From the NCBI GenBank assembly GCA_036497945.1, contig DASXIN010000076.1, positions 8,195 to 72,194 of the forward strand: DNA of 64,000 nucleotides. The letters run 5' to 3'. Below the pieces are notes generated by a model, which was not told where the DNA came from, searched no databases, and was given only the letters and a program-made list of their open reading frames with translations. The first letter of the stretch is position 1, and the number at the start of each line of letters is the position of its first letter. The translations under genes and the position numbers were made by a program. Shown piece after piece: positions 50,138-58,789 of the stretch. The DNA comes from RYN-230 sp036497945. Its GTDB lineage: Bacteria; Actinomycetota; Actinomycetes; Streptosporangiales; Streptosporangiaceae.

Positions 50138-51095
50138 CGGCGGTGGTGGACTGGGCCGGGGCGGCCAGCCCGTGGGTGAAGCCCTGCCGCCAGCTCGCCC
50201 ACTGCGGCTGCCAGCCGAGTTCGCGCTTGGCCTTGGTGTTCGCGCAGCCGCGGACCTGGGTCATCATCGAGATGCCCACGTCGCCCGCGACCAGTCGGCC
50301 CAGCCACGCCGGGATCCGGTAGGGCGGCTTGGCCCCCAGTGCCTGGGCCAGGAACGGCAGCCATTCCGCCACGGTAGCTGGCTCGTCGTCGACCACGTTG
50401 TACAGCCCTGGGCCGCCCTGCTCCACCGCGGCGGCGGTGGCCGAAGCGGCGTCGCTGACGTGCACGAACGACCAGATGCCCGCGCCGTTGCCGAGGATCG
50501 GCACCTTGCGCTGCCGGGCCAGGTCGAAGAACTCGTCGCTGGCCCCGTAGCCGTACAGCGACCCGTAGCGCAGCACCAGGCCGTCCAGCCCGGCCGCCGC
50601 CGGGACCACCTGCTCGACGTGACGGATCGCGGCCAGCGACTCACGCTGGCCGGCGGGCGGGTTCGGGTCCAGCGGGTCCTGCTCTGACTGCACCGGAGCG
50701 CCGCGCCGGTCGCCCGGCCAGCCCGCGTAGCTCTGCGCGATGAACCGCCGGGCGCCGGCCGCCTGGGCCGCGGCCAGCAGATGGTCGGTCCCGGCGCTAC
50801 GCAGCTGGTTGGTGGCCGCGAACTCGCGGTCCCAGCGGCGCAGGTTACCGAGGTTGGCCCCGGTCAGCGTGGTCATCTGGTGAATGACCACCTCCGGCTC
50901 GGCCCGGGCCACCGCCTGGCCGACGGCCGCCCCGTCCAGGCCGTCCAGGATCACCGGCTCGGCGCCCAGCGCACGCAGCCGGTCCAGCTTGGCCGGGCTC
51001 CGGGTGGTGCCAATGACGTGGTGCCCCTGGGCGACCAGCTGGGGCAGCAACTGCTGCCCGATGACCCCGGTCGCGCCGGCGACGAAGATACGCAT
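50130..51095 (-). CDS. NAD-dependent epimerase/dehydratase family protein (COE-type ECF41 target)
   Basis: This 321-residue extended SDR begins MRIFVAGATGVIGQQLLPQLVAQGHHV, the Rossmann glycine motif. RFIAQSYAGW is at the catalytic-Ser/Tyr region, though the usual Tyr-x-x-x-Lys is not obvious. GGAGGG eight bases before the ATG at 51095 supports that start. COE proteins (carboxymuconolactone decarboxylase, oxidoreductase, epimerase) are the typical ECF41 targets; this is the epimerase-like member and the first gene of the operon with sigJ. Confidence 0.9.
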   Translation of the reverse strand: MRIFVAGATGVIGQQLLPQLVAQGHHVIGTTRSPAKLDRLRALGAEPVILDGLDGAAVGQAVARAEPEVVIHQMTTLTGANLGNLRRWDREFAATNQLRSAGTDHLLAAAQAAGARRFIAQSYAGWPGDRRGAPVQSEQDPLDPNPPAGQRESLAAIRHVEQVVPAAAGLDGLVLRYGSLYGYGASDEFFDLARQRKVPILGNGAGIWSFVHVSDAASATAAAVEQGGPGLYNVVDDEPATVAEWLPFLAQALGAKPPYRIPAWLGRLVAGDVGISMMTQVRGCANTKAKRELGWQPQWASWRQGFTHGLAAPAQSTTADA

Positions 51096-51154
51096 GTCCT
51101 GCTCCCTCCACGAACTGTCTGCCCGGTCCCATAGTTCGGCCGGGCAGACTCTGA

Positions 51155-51181
51155 GACGAGGCAGCCGGGCCGCCTGTGACA
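51155..51181 (-). promoter_or_regulatory. ECF41-type promoter
   Basis: On the minus strand TGTCACA (51181-51175) is followed by exactly 16 bases and CGTC (51158-51155), the complete ECF41 consensus TGTCACA-N16-CGTC. It lies 60 bases before the epimerase ATG and drives the epimerase-sigJ operon. Confidence 0.9.
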
Positions 51182-51259
51182 CTCGGGGGGCGTCGGCAGC
51201 TGCTAGCCAGCCCGCGGACGTGCCGCCGGTCGCCCACCCAGACGGGTGGCCGGCGGCAC

Positions 51260-52978
51260 TCAGCCCAGGATGGGCAGTGACAGCCCGCCCGGATCCGGCG
51301 CGTCGTGCACGATGGCCAGGTCCACCGCGGCCAGCCGGGTCGCGGTGGCCGGCGGCTCGCCGGTGCCGGTGTTGCGGGCGAATCGCGGGTGCGCGCCACC
51401 GGATACCTGGAGGCGCAGCCGGTGCCCGGACCGGAACCGGTAGGCCGTCGCGCTCATCGGCACAGTGATCACCTCATCGTCCGGCCCGGAAGCGATGCCG
51501 GGGCGGTGCCGGATCAGGCCGTCGCAGACGTTCCGTGAACGCCCCCGCGGGTCCACGTCGCACAGCCGGGCGAACACGTCGAAGTGCGGCCCGCTGGCCC
51601 GGACCCGCAGCCGCGCGCTGACCGGGCCGATCACCTCGAGGTCCGCGTCGAGCGGCGCACTGGTGAACACCAGCACGTCAGACCGGGCCTCAAGAGCCTT
51701 GTTGTCCACCGGCCCGGCCTTGGTGGTGAGCAGCTGACCGCCCAATGACGGCGTGGGGTCGGCCGGGTCGTAGCGGAACGACGACACCCCCGGCTCGGCC
51801 GCCCGGCCGGTGCTCAGCCTGCCGTCCGCGGCCAGCCGCCAGATCTGTTCGGCCGCCTGCGGCGGCGGCCAGTCCGGCAGGTCCCGCCAGCCGGCGCCGC
51901 CGCCGACGTGTACCCGCACCGGGGGCTGCGTCCAGCCGGCCGGGTCTTCGCTGCAGTACGCGGTCAGCCAGCCGAGTGCCTCGGCGACAACGATAGGCAG
52001 GTCGTCGTTGAACGCCGAGGAGTGCGTCCACGGGCCGATGACCAGCCGCGGCGCGTGACCCGCGGCCCGCAGCCGCTGGTACTCCACTAGGGTCTGGTCC
52101 AGGCAGATGTCCTGCCAGCCGGTGAGCAGGCTGACCGGTACCGCGGGCACCGGAGCGGCGGCCCTTGTATCCAGCGAGGCCCAGTACGGATCGTCCGGCT
52201 CCGAGTGAGTCAGCCAGTCCTCGAAATAGCCGATCCGGCCGCCGGTGGCGGGCGGGTACGCGTCGATCAGCGGCAGCGCCCGGGTGGCCTTGCCGATCCG
52301 GGCCCGCAGCCGCAGCATGGCCCGGAACACCGCACCCAAGCCACGTTCCCAGTAGCGCATGGCCACGACGCCGACCAGCATGTTCTCCAGTGCGAACGCG
52401 CCGCCCGGATAGAACAGCGGGTACGGGGCGGACGCACCGACCTGCACGATCATGGCCCGTAGCTCGGGTGGCGCATCGGCCGCCAGCGCCCACTGGGTGT
52501 AGCCCAGGTAGCTCGGCCCGATGGTGGCCAGCTCGCCAGTGAACCAGTCCTGCTGGCGCAGCCAGGCCACCGCGGCCTGGCCGTCTTCCCGCTCGTGCTG
52601 CCAGGGCTGGTAGGTACCACCTGACCCGCCGGTGCTGCGGCAGCTCTGGATGACCACGTGGTAGCCGCGCTCGGCGAACAGGCCGCCGAACAGGAAGGCC
52701 CACGGGAAGCCACGGCCGTACGGGGTGCGCACCAGCAGGGTTGGCCGGGGCCCGGTGAGCTGCGGGATGTAGTGGTCGGTGCGCAACGGCTCCCCGTCGG
52801 CCGCGGGCACGTCGATCCCGGCCGCGACGCGCACACCGCAGACCGGTGGCGGCAGGCCCCGCTCAGACAGCCGGGTGAACAGCCGGACCGACCAGGGCAG
52901 CCGCCGGCCCCGGAGTGGCGATGAGTTCTCCCGGGCGGCTTCCGCCCGGGCGGCGCTGTCTGGCACTGGTGCTGGCAT
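51260..52978 (-). CDS. CocE/NonD family hydrolase (X-prolyl dipeptidyl peptidase S15 type)
   Basis: This 572-residue alpha/beta-hydrolase has LLVRTPYGRGFPWAF, and the nucleophile elbow GPSYLGYTQW gives the Ser. A C-terminal jelly-roll PepX_C domain runs from about 340 (ADLEVIGPVSARLRVRASGPHFDVFARLCDVDPRGRSRNVCDGLIRHR). Family members hydrolyse esters (cocaine esterase) or dipeptides. AAGGAG six bases before the ATG at 52978 fixes the start. It diverges from a TetR gene, which probably represses it. Confidence 0.92.
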   Translation of the reverse strand: MPAPVPDSAARAEAARENSSPLRGRRLPWSVRLFTRLSERGLPPPVCGVRVAAGIDVPAADGEPLRTDHYIPQLTGPRPTLLVRTPYGRGFPWAFLFGGLFAERGYHVVIQSCRSTGGSGGTYQPWQHEREDGQAAVAWLRQQDWFTGELATIGPSYLGYTQWALAADAPPELRAMIVQVGASAPYPLFYPGGAFALENMLVGVVAMRYWERGLGAVFRAMLRLRARIGKATRALPLIDAYPPATGGRIGYFEDWLTHSEPDDPYWASLDTRAAAPVPAVPVSLLTGWQDICLDQTLVEYQRLRAAGHAPRLVIGPWTHSSAFNDDLPIVVAEALGWLTAYCSEDPAGWTQPPVRVHVGGGAGWRDLPDWPPPQAAEQIWRLAADGRLSTGRAAEPGVSSFRYDPADPTPSLGGQLLTTKAGPVDNKALEARSDVLVFTSAPLDADLEVIGPVSARLRVRASGPHFDVFARLCDVDPRGRSRNVCDGLIRHRPGIASGPDDEVITVPMSATAYRFRSGHRLRLQVSGGAHPRFARNTGTGEPPATATRLAAVDLAIVHDAPDPGGLSLPILG

Positions 52979-52992
52979 GGCACTCTCCTTCA

Positions 52993-53038
52993 ACTACGTA
53001 CGTCGTACTTTGTTATTGGCCGCAGCATACTACGTACG
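52993..53038. promoter_or_regulatory. Twin TetR-type operator copies (ACTACGTACG)
   Basis: The decamer ACTACGTACG occurs at 52993-53002 and 53029-53038, each containing the palindrome TACGTA, with starts 36 bases apart. Both lie between the divergent CocE and TetR genes. Confidence 0.6.
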
Positions 53039-53082
53039 CTGCACGCCGATAAGCTCGGTCCCGGGGAAGGGAGGCAGCACAG

Positions 53083-53835
53083 ATGGCCAGGCCCAGCGAG
53101 CCGCCAGTGCCGGACGCCAGCGTGCGGCCGTCCATCTGGGAGCTGCCCGAGCATGGTGAGCGCGGGCCTAAAGCGCGGTACAGCCGGGCGGCGATCGCCG
53201 CCGCCGCGGTGGCGCTGGCCGACGCCGAGGGCCTGGACGCGGTCACCATGCGGCGGATGGCGGCCGAGCTCGGCCTGGGCACCATGTCGCTGTACAACTA
53301 CGTGCCGACCAAGGACCACCTGGTCCAGCTGATGATCGACGAGGTGGGCGGGGAATACCACTTCCCGGCCGGGACACCCCGGGAAGTGCGGCAGGCCATC
53401 GTGCAGCTGGCCCGGCAGGGCCGGGACATCACCCAGCGCCATCCCTGGCTGCCCCGGGTCGTCACCACCCGGCCGCCGGCGATGGGCCCGGCCGCGCTGC
53501 GCTATATCGACTACTTCCTCGGCCTGCTCAGCGACACCGGCCTGGACACCGGGGTCAAGATGGAACTGCTCGCGCTGGTCAACGGGTTCGCCATCAACTA
53601 CGGCGGGATGCAGGCGGCGCTGGCCGAGGAGCGCACCCGCACCGGCGCCACTGCCGAGCAGCAAGCCGCCGCGCAGGTCAGCCAGCTGGTAGCGGCCGCG
53701 GCCAGCGGCCGCTACCCGAACCTGACCGCCGCGCTCGGCGCACCGGCTCCGGCCGAGCGGGACGCGGACGAGATCTTCGACTCCTGCATCAGCCGCCTGG
53801 TCGACGGCTACCTGCCCGCCGGCACCGGCTCGTGA
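53083..53835 (+). CDS. TetR-family transcriptional regulator
   Basis: This 250-residue protein has a TetR HTH (about 30-75: SRAAIAAAAVALADAEGLDAVTMRRMAAELGLGTMSLYNYVPTKDHLVQLMID) and a C-terminal TetR_C_1-type domain. It is preceded by GGGAGG and an ATG at 53083. It most likely regulates itself and the divergent hydrolase through the TACGTA sites. Confidence 0.93.
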   Translation: MARPSEPPVPDASVRPSIWELPEHGERGPKARYSRAAIAAAAVALADAEGLDAVTMRRMAAELGLGTMSLYNYVPTKDHLVQLMIDEVGGEYHFPAGTPREVRQAIVQLARQGRDITQRHPWLPRVVTTRPPAMGPAALRYIDYFLGLLSDTGLDTGVKMELLALVNGFAINYGGMQAALAEERTRTGATAEQQAAAQVSQLVAAAASGRYPNLTAALGAPAPAERDADEIFDSCISRLVDGYLPAGTGS

Positions 53836-54201
53836 TCATGACGTTGCTGGATGATCTCCACCCGGAGCACCCGGTCGCCACGTCGTAATCAACCCCTTCG
53901 GCCTCGAACGGCCCGGAGCAGATGCTCTTTTGCGGATGCTCGGGAAGGGGCAGCAGAATGGTGCGGGCGGCGCGGCCGTCAGCACTAGAGGCGGCGAATG
54001 GCGGCAAGCTTAACTTCCCCCCTAAACCAGTCATTCGACATCCGGCACTATCGCTAGCGCCTACGCTGAGCTGGCCTTATAGTCAGACGGTAAGAGTATG
54101 CTTGCCAAAAGGCCCGGGGCGAATGGCCAGGCTGCTACCAGCGCGGTCGTGACCCCGAGATGGGGTCATGACGTGACCGAGATGACCGGCTTAAGATCTC
54201 G
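53836..54201. other. Gene-free, slightly AT-richer stretch
   Basis: No gene is supported. A stem-loop at 54146-54172 (GTCGTGACCCC / GGGGTCATGAC, one G-T wobble) lies just past the 3' end of the broken LuxR gene and may be its terminator. Confidence 0.5.
54146..54172. terminator. Stem-loop downstream of the LuxR pseudogene
   Basis: An 11-bp stem with one wobble pair and a 5-base loop. No T-run. Confidence 0.4.
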
Positions 54202-54633
54202 TCAGGTAAGAAAAAGATCGAGGACGGGTATCTCCTTGTGCCCCAGTCGCCGGGAGGGGGGGTCCGCGGTTAGGGGTGAGGGGAGATGCCCGTCCTCGAC
54301 GGCTCGATAGTACAGGTCCAATTTAGTGGGTGCCGCCCGTCCGGCGCGAGCGTACTTCTCCCGAACCCGGCCTACCTACTGTTTAGCCGTCTCTTCACTA
54401 ATGCACATCCGCCGGGCGACCAGCTTCATCGGCATCCCGGTGGCGTAAAACCGCAGCGCGCGCGTTTCCTGGGCGCTTAGCGCGGGCCGGTCCGGCGCGT
54501 CGTCGGTGGCGGAGATGTACGGCAGCCGGGGCAAGATCCAGTCCTTTCCGGCGGCCACCGCCCCGGAAGAGCCGAAAATATCTCTAAATTTTCGGCGCCA
54601 GATCTCCTCACGACGGCGGCGCGGCGGGAACAT
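54202..54633 (-). pseudogene. LuxR/NarL-type HTH regulator interrupted by an in-frame amber codon
   Basis: From an ATG at 54633 the frame reads a short N-terminal part, then PALSAQETRALRFYATGMPMKLVARRMCISEETAKQ, a LuxR helix-turn-helix. It then hits TAG (54376-54378). The same frame continues without interruption: VGRVREKYARAGRAAPTKLDLYYRAVEDGHLP, exactly what related regulators carry after ETAKxY, to a stop at 54202. TAG replaces an expected Tyr (TAT/TAC), a single-base change. It could be a nonsense mutation, a sequencing error, or read-through. It is divergent from the GH15 gene. Confidence 0.8.
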
Positions 54634-54650
54634 GTGCGGCGGAGGTTCCC

Positions 54651-57600
54651 ATGAGTACCCACTTTCCGGCCGCACGGCTGGCGGCGGCAGTAAGCAGCGC
54701 TCTGGCGTTAAGCATGCTGGTTCCGCTGGGCGGCGGGACGCCGGCCAGCGCGGCCGCGGCCAGCAGCTTGCAGGCGGCGTTCAACAACGTCGGGATCAGC
54801 ACGCCGGCTACGGCCAGTGCGGGGAACTTCGACGGGATCGGGGACTCGTTCGCCGCGGCCGGCCTGGCCAGCGACGCGCTGGTCCCGGGCCAGTCGCTGC
54901 TGCACGACGGGCTGCGGATCGACTGGCCGGACGTGCCGCCCGGGCAGCCGGACAACGTGCTGGCCGACGGCCAGCAGATCGCGGTCAGCGGGACCGGCAG
55001 CGTGCTCGGCGTGGTCGGCGCGTCCGCCTACGGGTCCAGTACCGGGACGTTCACCATCGGCTACGCGGACGGCAGCAGCAGCACGGCGACCGTCACGCTG
55101 GCCGACTGGGTGGACACCCGCGCGGCGGACGGCACCGACCTGCTGGCCAGCACCGCGGGCTGGAACCCGGGCGGAACGACCCCGGTCAGCCTGTTCTACG
55201 CGGCCATCCCGCTGACCGCAGGCGCCCGGGTGACCTCGGTGACGCTGCCCACGGTCGGCGCCGGGGTGGCCAAGAACGTGCCGCCCATGCACGTGTTCAG
55301 CCTGACTGTCGGCTCGCCGGGGCAGGACGCGGCGGGCGGCCCGGGCGCCATGTCCTACTACGACGAGGCCCGCAAGGACTGCGTGGGCACCGCGGCGGGC
55401 AGCGCGTCCAGGGTCTGGTACACGGTGGCCGACGGGACGCTGTCCGACGTCTACGCGCCGACCATCGACAACACCGACGTGAAGAGCCTGGACCCGATCG
55501 TCACCGGCCCCGGATTCAGCGCGCTGCAGCCCCGGGACATGAGCTACACCGTGTCCTCGCTCGGCGGCACCGGGATGGCCTGTGAGATCACCGCGCGGGA
55601 CGCGGCGCACCACTTCGAGCTGGTCACCGACTTCATCACCGACCCCGCCACGGAAGCGGTGGTGCTGCGGGTCAGCCTGGTCCCGCTGCCCGGCGCGCCG
55701 TCCGGGCTGAGCGTGTACCTGCGCTTCAACCCGCTGCTGAACGGGCATGGCGGCGGCGGCACGGCCAACGCCGGCGGCGAGTCGGCCACTGTCGTGCCGA
55801 CCGCGCGCGGGCCGGTTCCGCTGTCCTACTCGACCAACTCGTTCACCGCGGCGGTGAACCGCAGCTACGCCAGCCCGATCTATGCCGCACTGGCCGCGAG
55901 CAGCCCGTTTAGCGCGGTCGAGACCGGGTTCGCCGGGAGCGCCAGCGACGGGCTGACCCAGCTCGACTCGGCCGGCTCGCTCACCCCGGCCGCGCCGGAC
56001 GCGGACAACGGCAACGTGGTGCAGACGGTCAAGCTCGGCCTGTCCGGCCGCCCGGGCCAGGCCGGCGGCTCGGTCACCGTGGCACTCGGCTTCGGCGGTA
56101 CCGCGGACACGGCGGTGCACACCGCGCTGACCGCGTCGGCCGCGCCGTTCGCCGCCACCCTCGCCGCCTACCAGGCCGGCTGGCGGGCCTATGACGCGCG
56201 GCTGCTGCCGCCCGGCGGCGCCGCCGCCGGGCACGGTGTCCGGCCGACCGCGGCGCAGGCCAGCGCGTACTGGCTGAGCGCCAACGTGCTCAAGGCCAGC
56301 GAGGACAAGACGTTCCCGGGCGCGACCGCGGCCTCGCTGGCCAGCCCGTGGGGCCAGGCGGTGCCGGCCGGGCAGCCGGCCAGCGACGGGCTGGCGCCCT
56401 ACTTCGGCTCCTACCGTGAGGTGTTCCCGCGGGACACCTACGAGGCGTTCACCGGCTTCCTGACCGACGGGGACCTGAGCACGGCGCGGCAGATCGTCCG
56501 GTTCCTGTTCGCATGTCTGCAGCGGCCCGACGGGTCGTTCCCGCGCAACGGGCTGCTGAACGGCGCGGCGGCACCGGACACCGGTGGCCTGCAACTGGAC
56601 GAGACCGCGGACCCGATCCTGATGGCCTGGCAGGCCGGGCTGGCCACCGACGGCTCGCTGTACACCGGGCACATCCGGCCCGCGGACGACTTCCTGGTGG
56701 CCAACGGCCCGACCGACGGGGTGGAACGCTGGGAGGAGCAGACCGGGTTCTCCCCGTCCACCATGGCCGACGAGGTAGCCGGCCTGGTCGCCGCGGCCGC
56801 GATCGCCCGGGTGCAGGGCGACAACGCGTCGCAGCGGCTGTTCCTGGCCGCCGCGGACAACTTCCGGCGGCTGATCCTGGCCACCACGGTGACCAGCAAC
56901 GGGCCGCTGTCGGCCCAGCCGTACTTCATCCGGGTGGACAAGACCGGCGACCCGAACCAGGCGTTCTCCTACACGCTGGGCAACGGCGACCCGACCAGCC
57001 AGGATCAGCGGTCCGTGGTGGACCAGGGCTTCCTGGAACTGGTCCGGCTGGGTGAACTGCCGGCCAGCGACCCGCTGGTGGCGAACTCGCTCAAGGTGAC
57101 CGGGGCCACCATCGGCGCCAGCACGCCGTCCGGCACCGGGATCCTGCGCTACAACGGCGACGGGTACGGCGACTGCCAGGTGGCCGCGTTCCAGGACTGC
57201 CAGGTCAACGGCCAGCCATGGGCGACCAGCAACCAGGGCACCGGGCACCCGTGGCCGGTGCTGTCCGGCGAGAACGCCGAAGACCAGATCCTGGCCGGCG
57301 ACAGCGCGGCCAGCACCGCGGCGGCCGCCGACCTGAGCTTCATGCTGAACTCGGCGTCCGGCGTGGGCCTGGTGCCGGAGCAGGTGTGGAACTACCCGAA
57401 CGTGCCCGCGTCGCCGTACGGCGCCGACCCGGCCACCGCGTCGATCGGCTTCACCGATGGCCAGGCCGACGGCTCGGCCGCCCCGCTGACCTGGGCCCAG
57501 GCTCAGCTGCTCCGGCTGATCTCGGACCGGGCGGCGGGCCGCCTGCTGGAGCAGCCGTCGATCGTGGCCGACCGTTACGCCCGCGGCGCGCCCGCGTCGG

Positions 57601-58727
57601 CGCCGCTGGCGGTGACCTCACCGCTCCCGGTCAGCGGCGGCAACGTGCCAGCCAACCTGGCCCGGCCGTCGGTGACGGTGAACGCCGCGTCGGTGACCGT
57701 CACCGGCAGCACCGCGCCCGGCGCGGCCGTGCAGGTGGCGGCGACCGGCACGGCACCCGGCGCGGCCGCACCGGCCACCACCATCGCCGCGGTGACCGCG
57801 GACTCGTCCGGCGCGTTCTCGGTGCCGGTCACGCTGCAGCCGGGCACCGACTCGGTGGAAGTCACGGCCACGACCGGATCCGGCGCCAGCAACGAGGCCC
57901 TGTTCAGCGTGACCGACCTGCACATCCCGGGCACCGTGGTGCTTAACGAGCCCGCCGCCCCGGGCGGCGGCACCGGGCCCGGCACGTACGCCTACCCGAC
58001 CGCGACCAACTCGGACGGGTCGGCCGTATTCGCGCCCGGCTCGTTCCGGCTGACCGGGCTCACCGTGATCGACTCCGGCTCGACCGTCTCGTTCCAGATC
58101 GGCCTCGCGAACCTGCAGCCCACGTTCGGCTCGCTGCTCGGCGCGCAGCTCATCGACCTGTACATCCATGCCCCGCCGGGCGGCGCGCCCGCGGGTGAGA
58201 CGCAGTCCACCGCGGCGGCGGGGGCGTGGAACTACTCGATCGCCCCGGCGGACGCGTGGAACCAGCTGATCGAGGTGGACGGGTTCGGCACCGACGACTG
58301 GGTCAGCCCGGGCTCGGCCAGTTCCGGGCTGGCCGGTTCGTCCAGCCTGGGCGGCCCGCAGGTCTCGGTGGCCCAGCTCAGCCCGTCCGGCTCGGCCACG
58401 CCGGGGCTGGTCACCATCACCGTGCCCACGTCCGTGCTGGGCACGCCCGGCTCGGGCTGGACGTTCACGGTCACCCTGACCGGCCAGGACGGGTTCGGCA
58501 ACGACGACGCGCGCGCGTTCACCGCCACCCCGGGCAGCTACACGTTCGGGGTGTGCTCGGCCGCCGTGGCGGGCGGGTCCGCGCCGCCCGCGGTGTGCTC
58601 GGCCGACCCGGCCTCGGTCCCGCTGGTGATGGACACGATCCCGCCCGCCGCGGTCAACGTGCAGACCGAGCTCGACCCCACCGCCAACCCGTCCGGGGTG
58701 GTCCTGCAGGGAGTCACCGTGCCATAG
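54651..58727 (+). CDS. Secreted multidomain GH15 glucodextranase-like glucosidase
   Basis: This 1358-residue exported enzyme has a signal peptide (basic start, AVSSALALSMLVPLGG, ending ASA). An NPCBM/NEW3-associated-like beta module follows (about 40-220: AFNNVGISTPATASAGNFDG…DWPDVPPGQPDNV). A GH15 N-terminal domain (230-480) and the (alpha/alpha)6 catalytic domain (about 520-980) come next. The general acid is at Glu695/Glu696 in RWEEQTGFSP and the base is Glu874 in WPVLSGEN. An Ig-like domain (about 990-1090) and a C-terminal glucodextranase binding module (about 1100-1355) end it. GGAGG precedes the ATG. It would release glucose from alpha-glucans or dextran outside the cell. Confidence 0.9.
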   Translation: MSTHFPAARLAAAVSSALALSMLVPLGGGTPASAAAASSLQAAFNNVGISTPATASAGNFDGIGDSFAAAGLASDALVPGQSLLHDGLRIDWPDVPPGQPDNVLADGQQIAVSGTGSVLGVVGASAYGSSTGTFTIGYADGSSSTATVTLADWVDTRAADGTDLLASTAGWNPGGTTPVSLFYAAIPLTAGARVTSVTLPTVGAGVAKNVPPMHVFSLTVGSPGQDAAGGPGAMSYYDEARKDCVGTAAGSASRVWYTVADGTLSDVYAPTIDNTDVKSLDPIVTGPGFSALQPRDMSYTVSSLGGTGMACEITARDAAHHFELVTDFITDPATEAVVLRVSLVPLPGAPSGLSVYLRFNPLLNGHGGGGTANAGGESATVVPTARGPVPLSYSTNSFTAAVNRSYASPIYAALAASSPFSAVETGFAGSASDGLTQLDSAGSLTPAAPDADNGNVVQTVKLGLSGRPGQAGGSVTVALGFGGTADTAVHTALTASAAPFAATLAAYQAGWRAYDARLLPPGGAAAGHGVRPTAAQASAYWLSANVLKASEDKTFPGATAASLASPWGQAVPAGQPASDGLAPYFGSYREVFPRDTYEAFTGFLTDGDLSTARQIVRFLFACLQRPDGSFPRNGLLNGAAAPDTGGLQLDETADPILMAWQAGLATDGSLYTGHIRPADDFLVANGPTDGVERWEEQTGFSPSTMADEVAGLVAAAAIARVQGDNASQRLFLAAADNFRRLILATTVTSNGPLSAQPYFIRVDKTGDPNQAFSYTLGNGDPTSQDQRSVVDQGFLELVRLGELPASDPLVANSLKVTGATIGASTPSGTGILRYNGDGYGDCQVAAFQDCQVNGQPWATSNQGTGHPWPVLSGENAEDQILAGDSAASTAAAADLSFMLNSASGVGLVPEQVWNYPNVPASPYGADPATASIGFTDGQADGSAAPLTWAQAQLLRLISDRAAGRLLEQPSIVADRYARGAPASAPLAVTSPLPVSGGNVPANLARPSVTVNAASVTVTGSTAPGAAVQVAATGTAPGAAAPATTIAAVTADSSGAFSVPVTLQPGTDSVEVTATTGSGASNEALFSVTDLHIPGTVVLNEPAAPGGGTGPGTYAYPTATNSDGSAVFAPGSFRLTGLTVIDSGSTVSFQIGLANLQPTFGSLLGAQLIDLYIHAPPGGAPAGETQSTAAAGAWNYSIAPADAWNQLIEVDGFGTDDWVSPGSASSGLAGSSSLGGPQVSVAQLSPSGSATPGLVTITVPTSVLGTPGSGWTFTVTLTGQDGFGNDDARAFTATPGSYTFGVCSAAVAGGSAPPAVCSADPASVPLVMDTIPPAAVNVQTELDPTANPSGVVLQGVTVP

Positions 58728-58735
58728 CAGCACGC

Positions 58736-58757
58736 GCCGCTGCAGGGCCGCAGCGGC
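58736..58757. terminator. Hairpin between convergent genes
   Basis: GCCGCTGC / GCAGCGGC form a perfect 8-bp stem with a 6-base loop, between the stop of the GH15 gene and the stop of the isomerase gene. No T-run. Confidence 0.45.
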
Positions 58758-58789
58758 TGCGCATCCTGGACCAGTAGGCCAGGCGCGCC

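Noticed and set aside
54708..57248. 846-codon open frame antisense to the GH15 gene
   Set aside because: Low-complexity Arg/Gly/Ala-rich translation. The plus-strand frame has a signal peptide, ribosome site and catalytic motifs.
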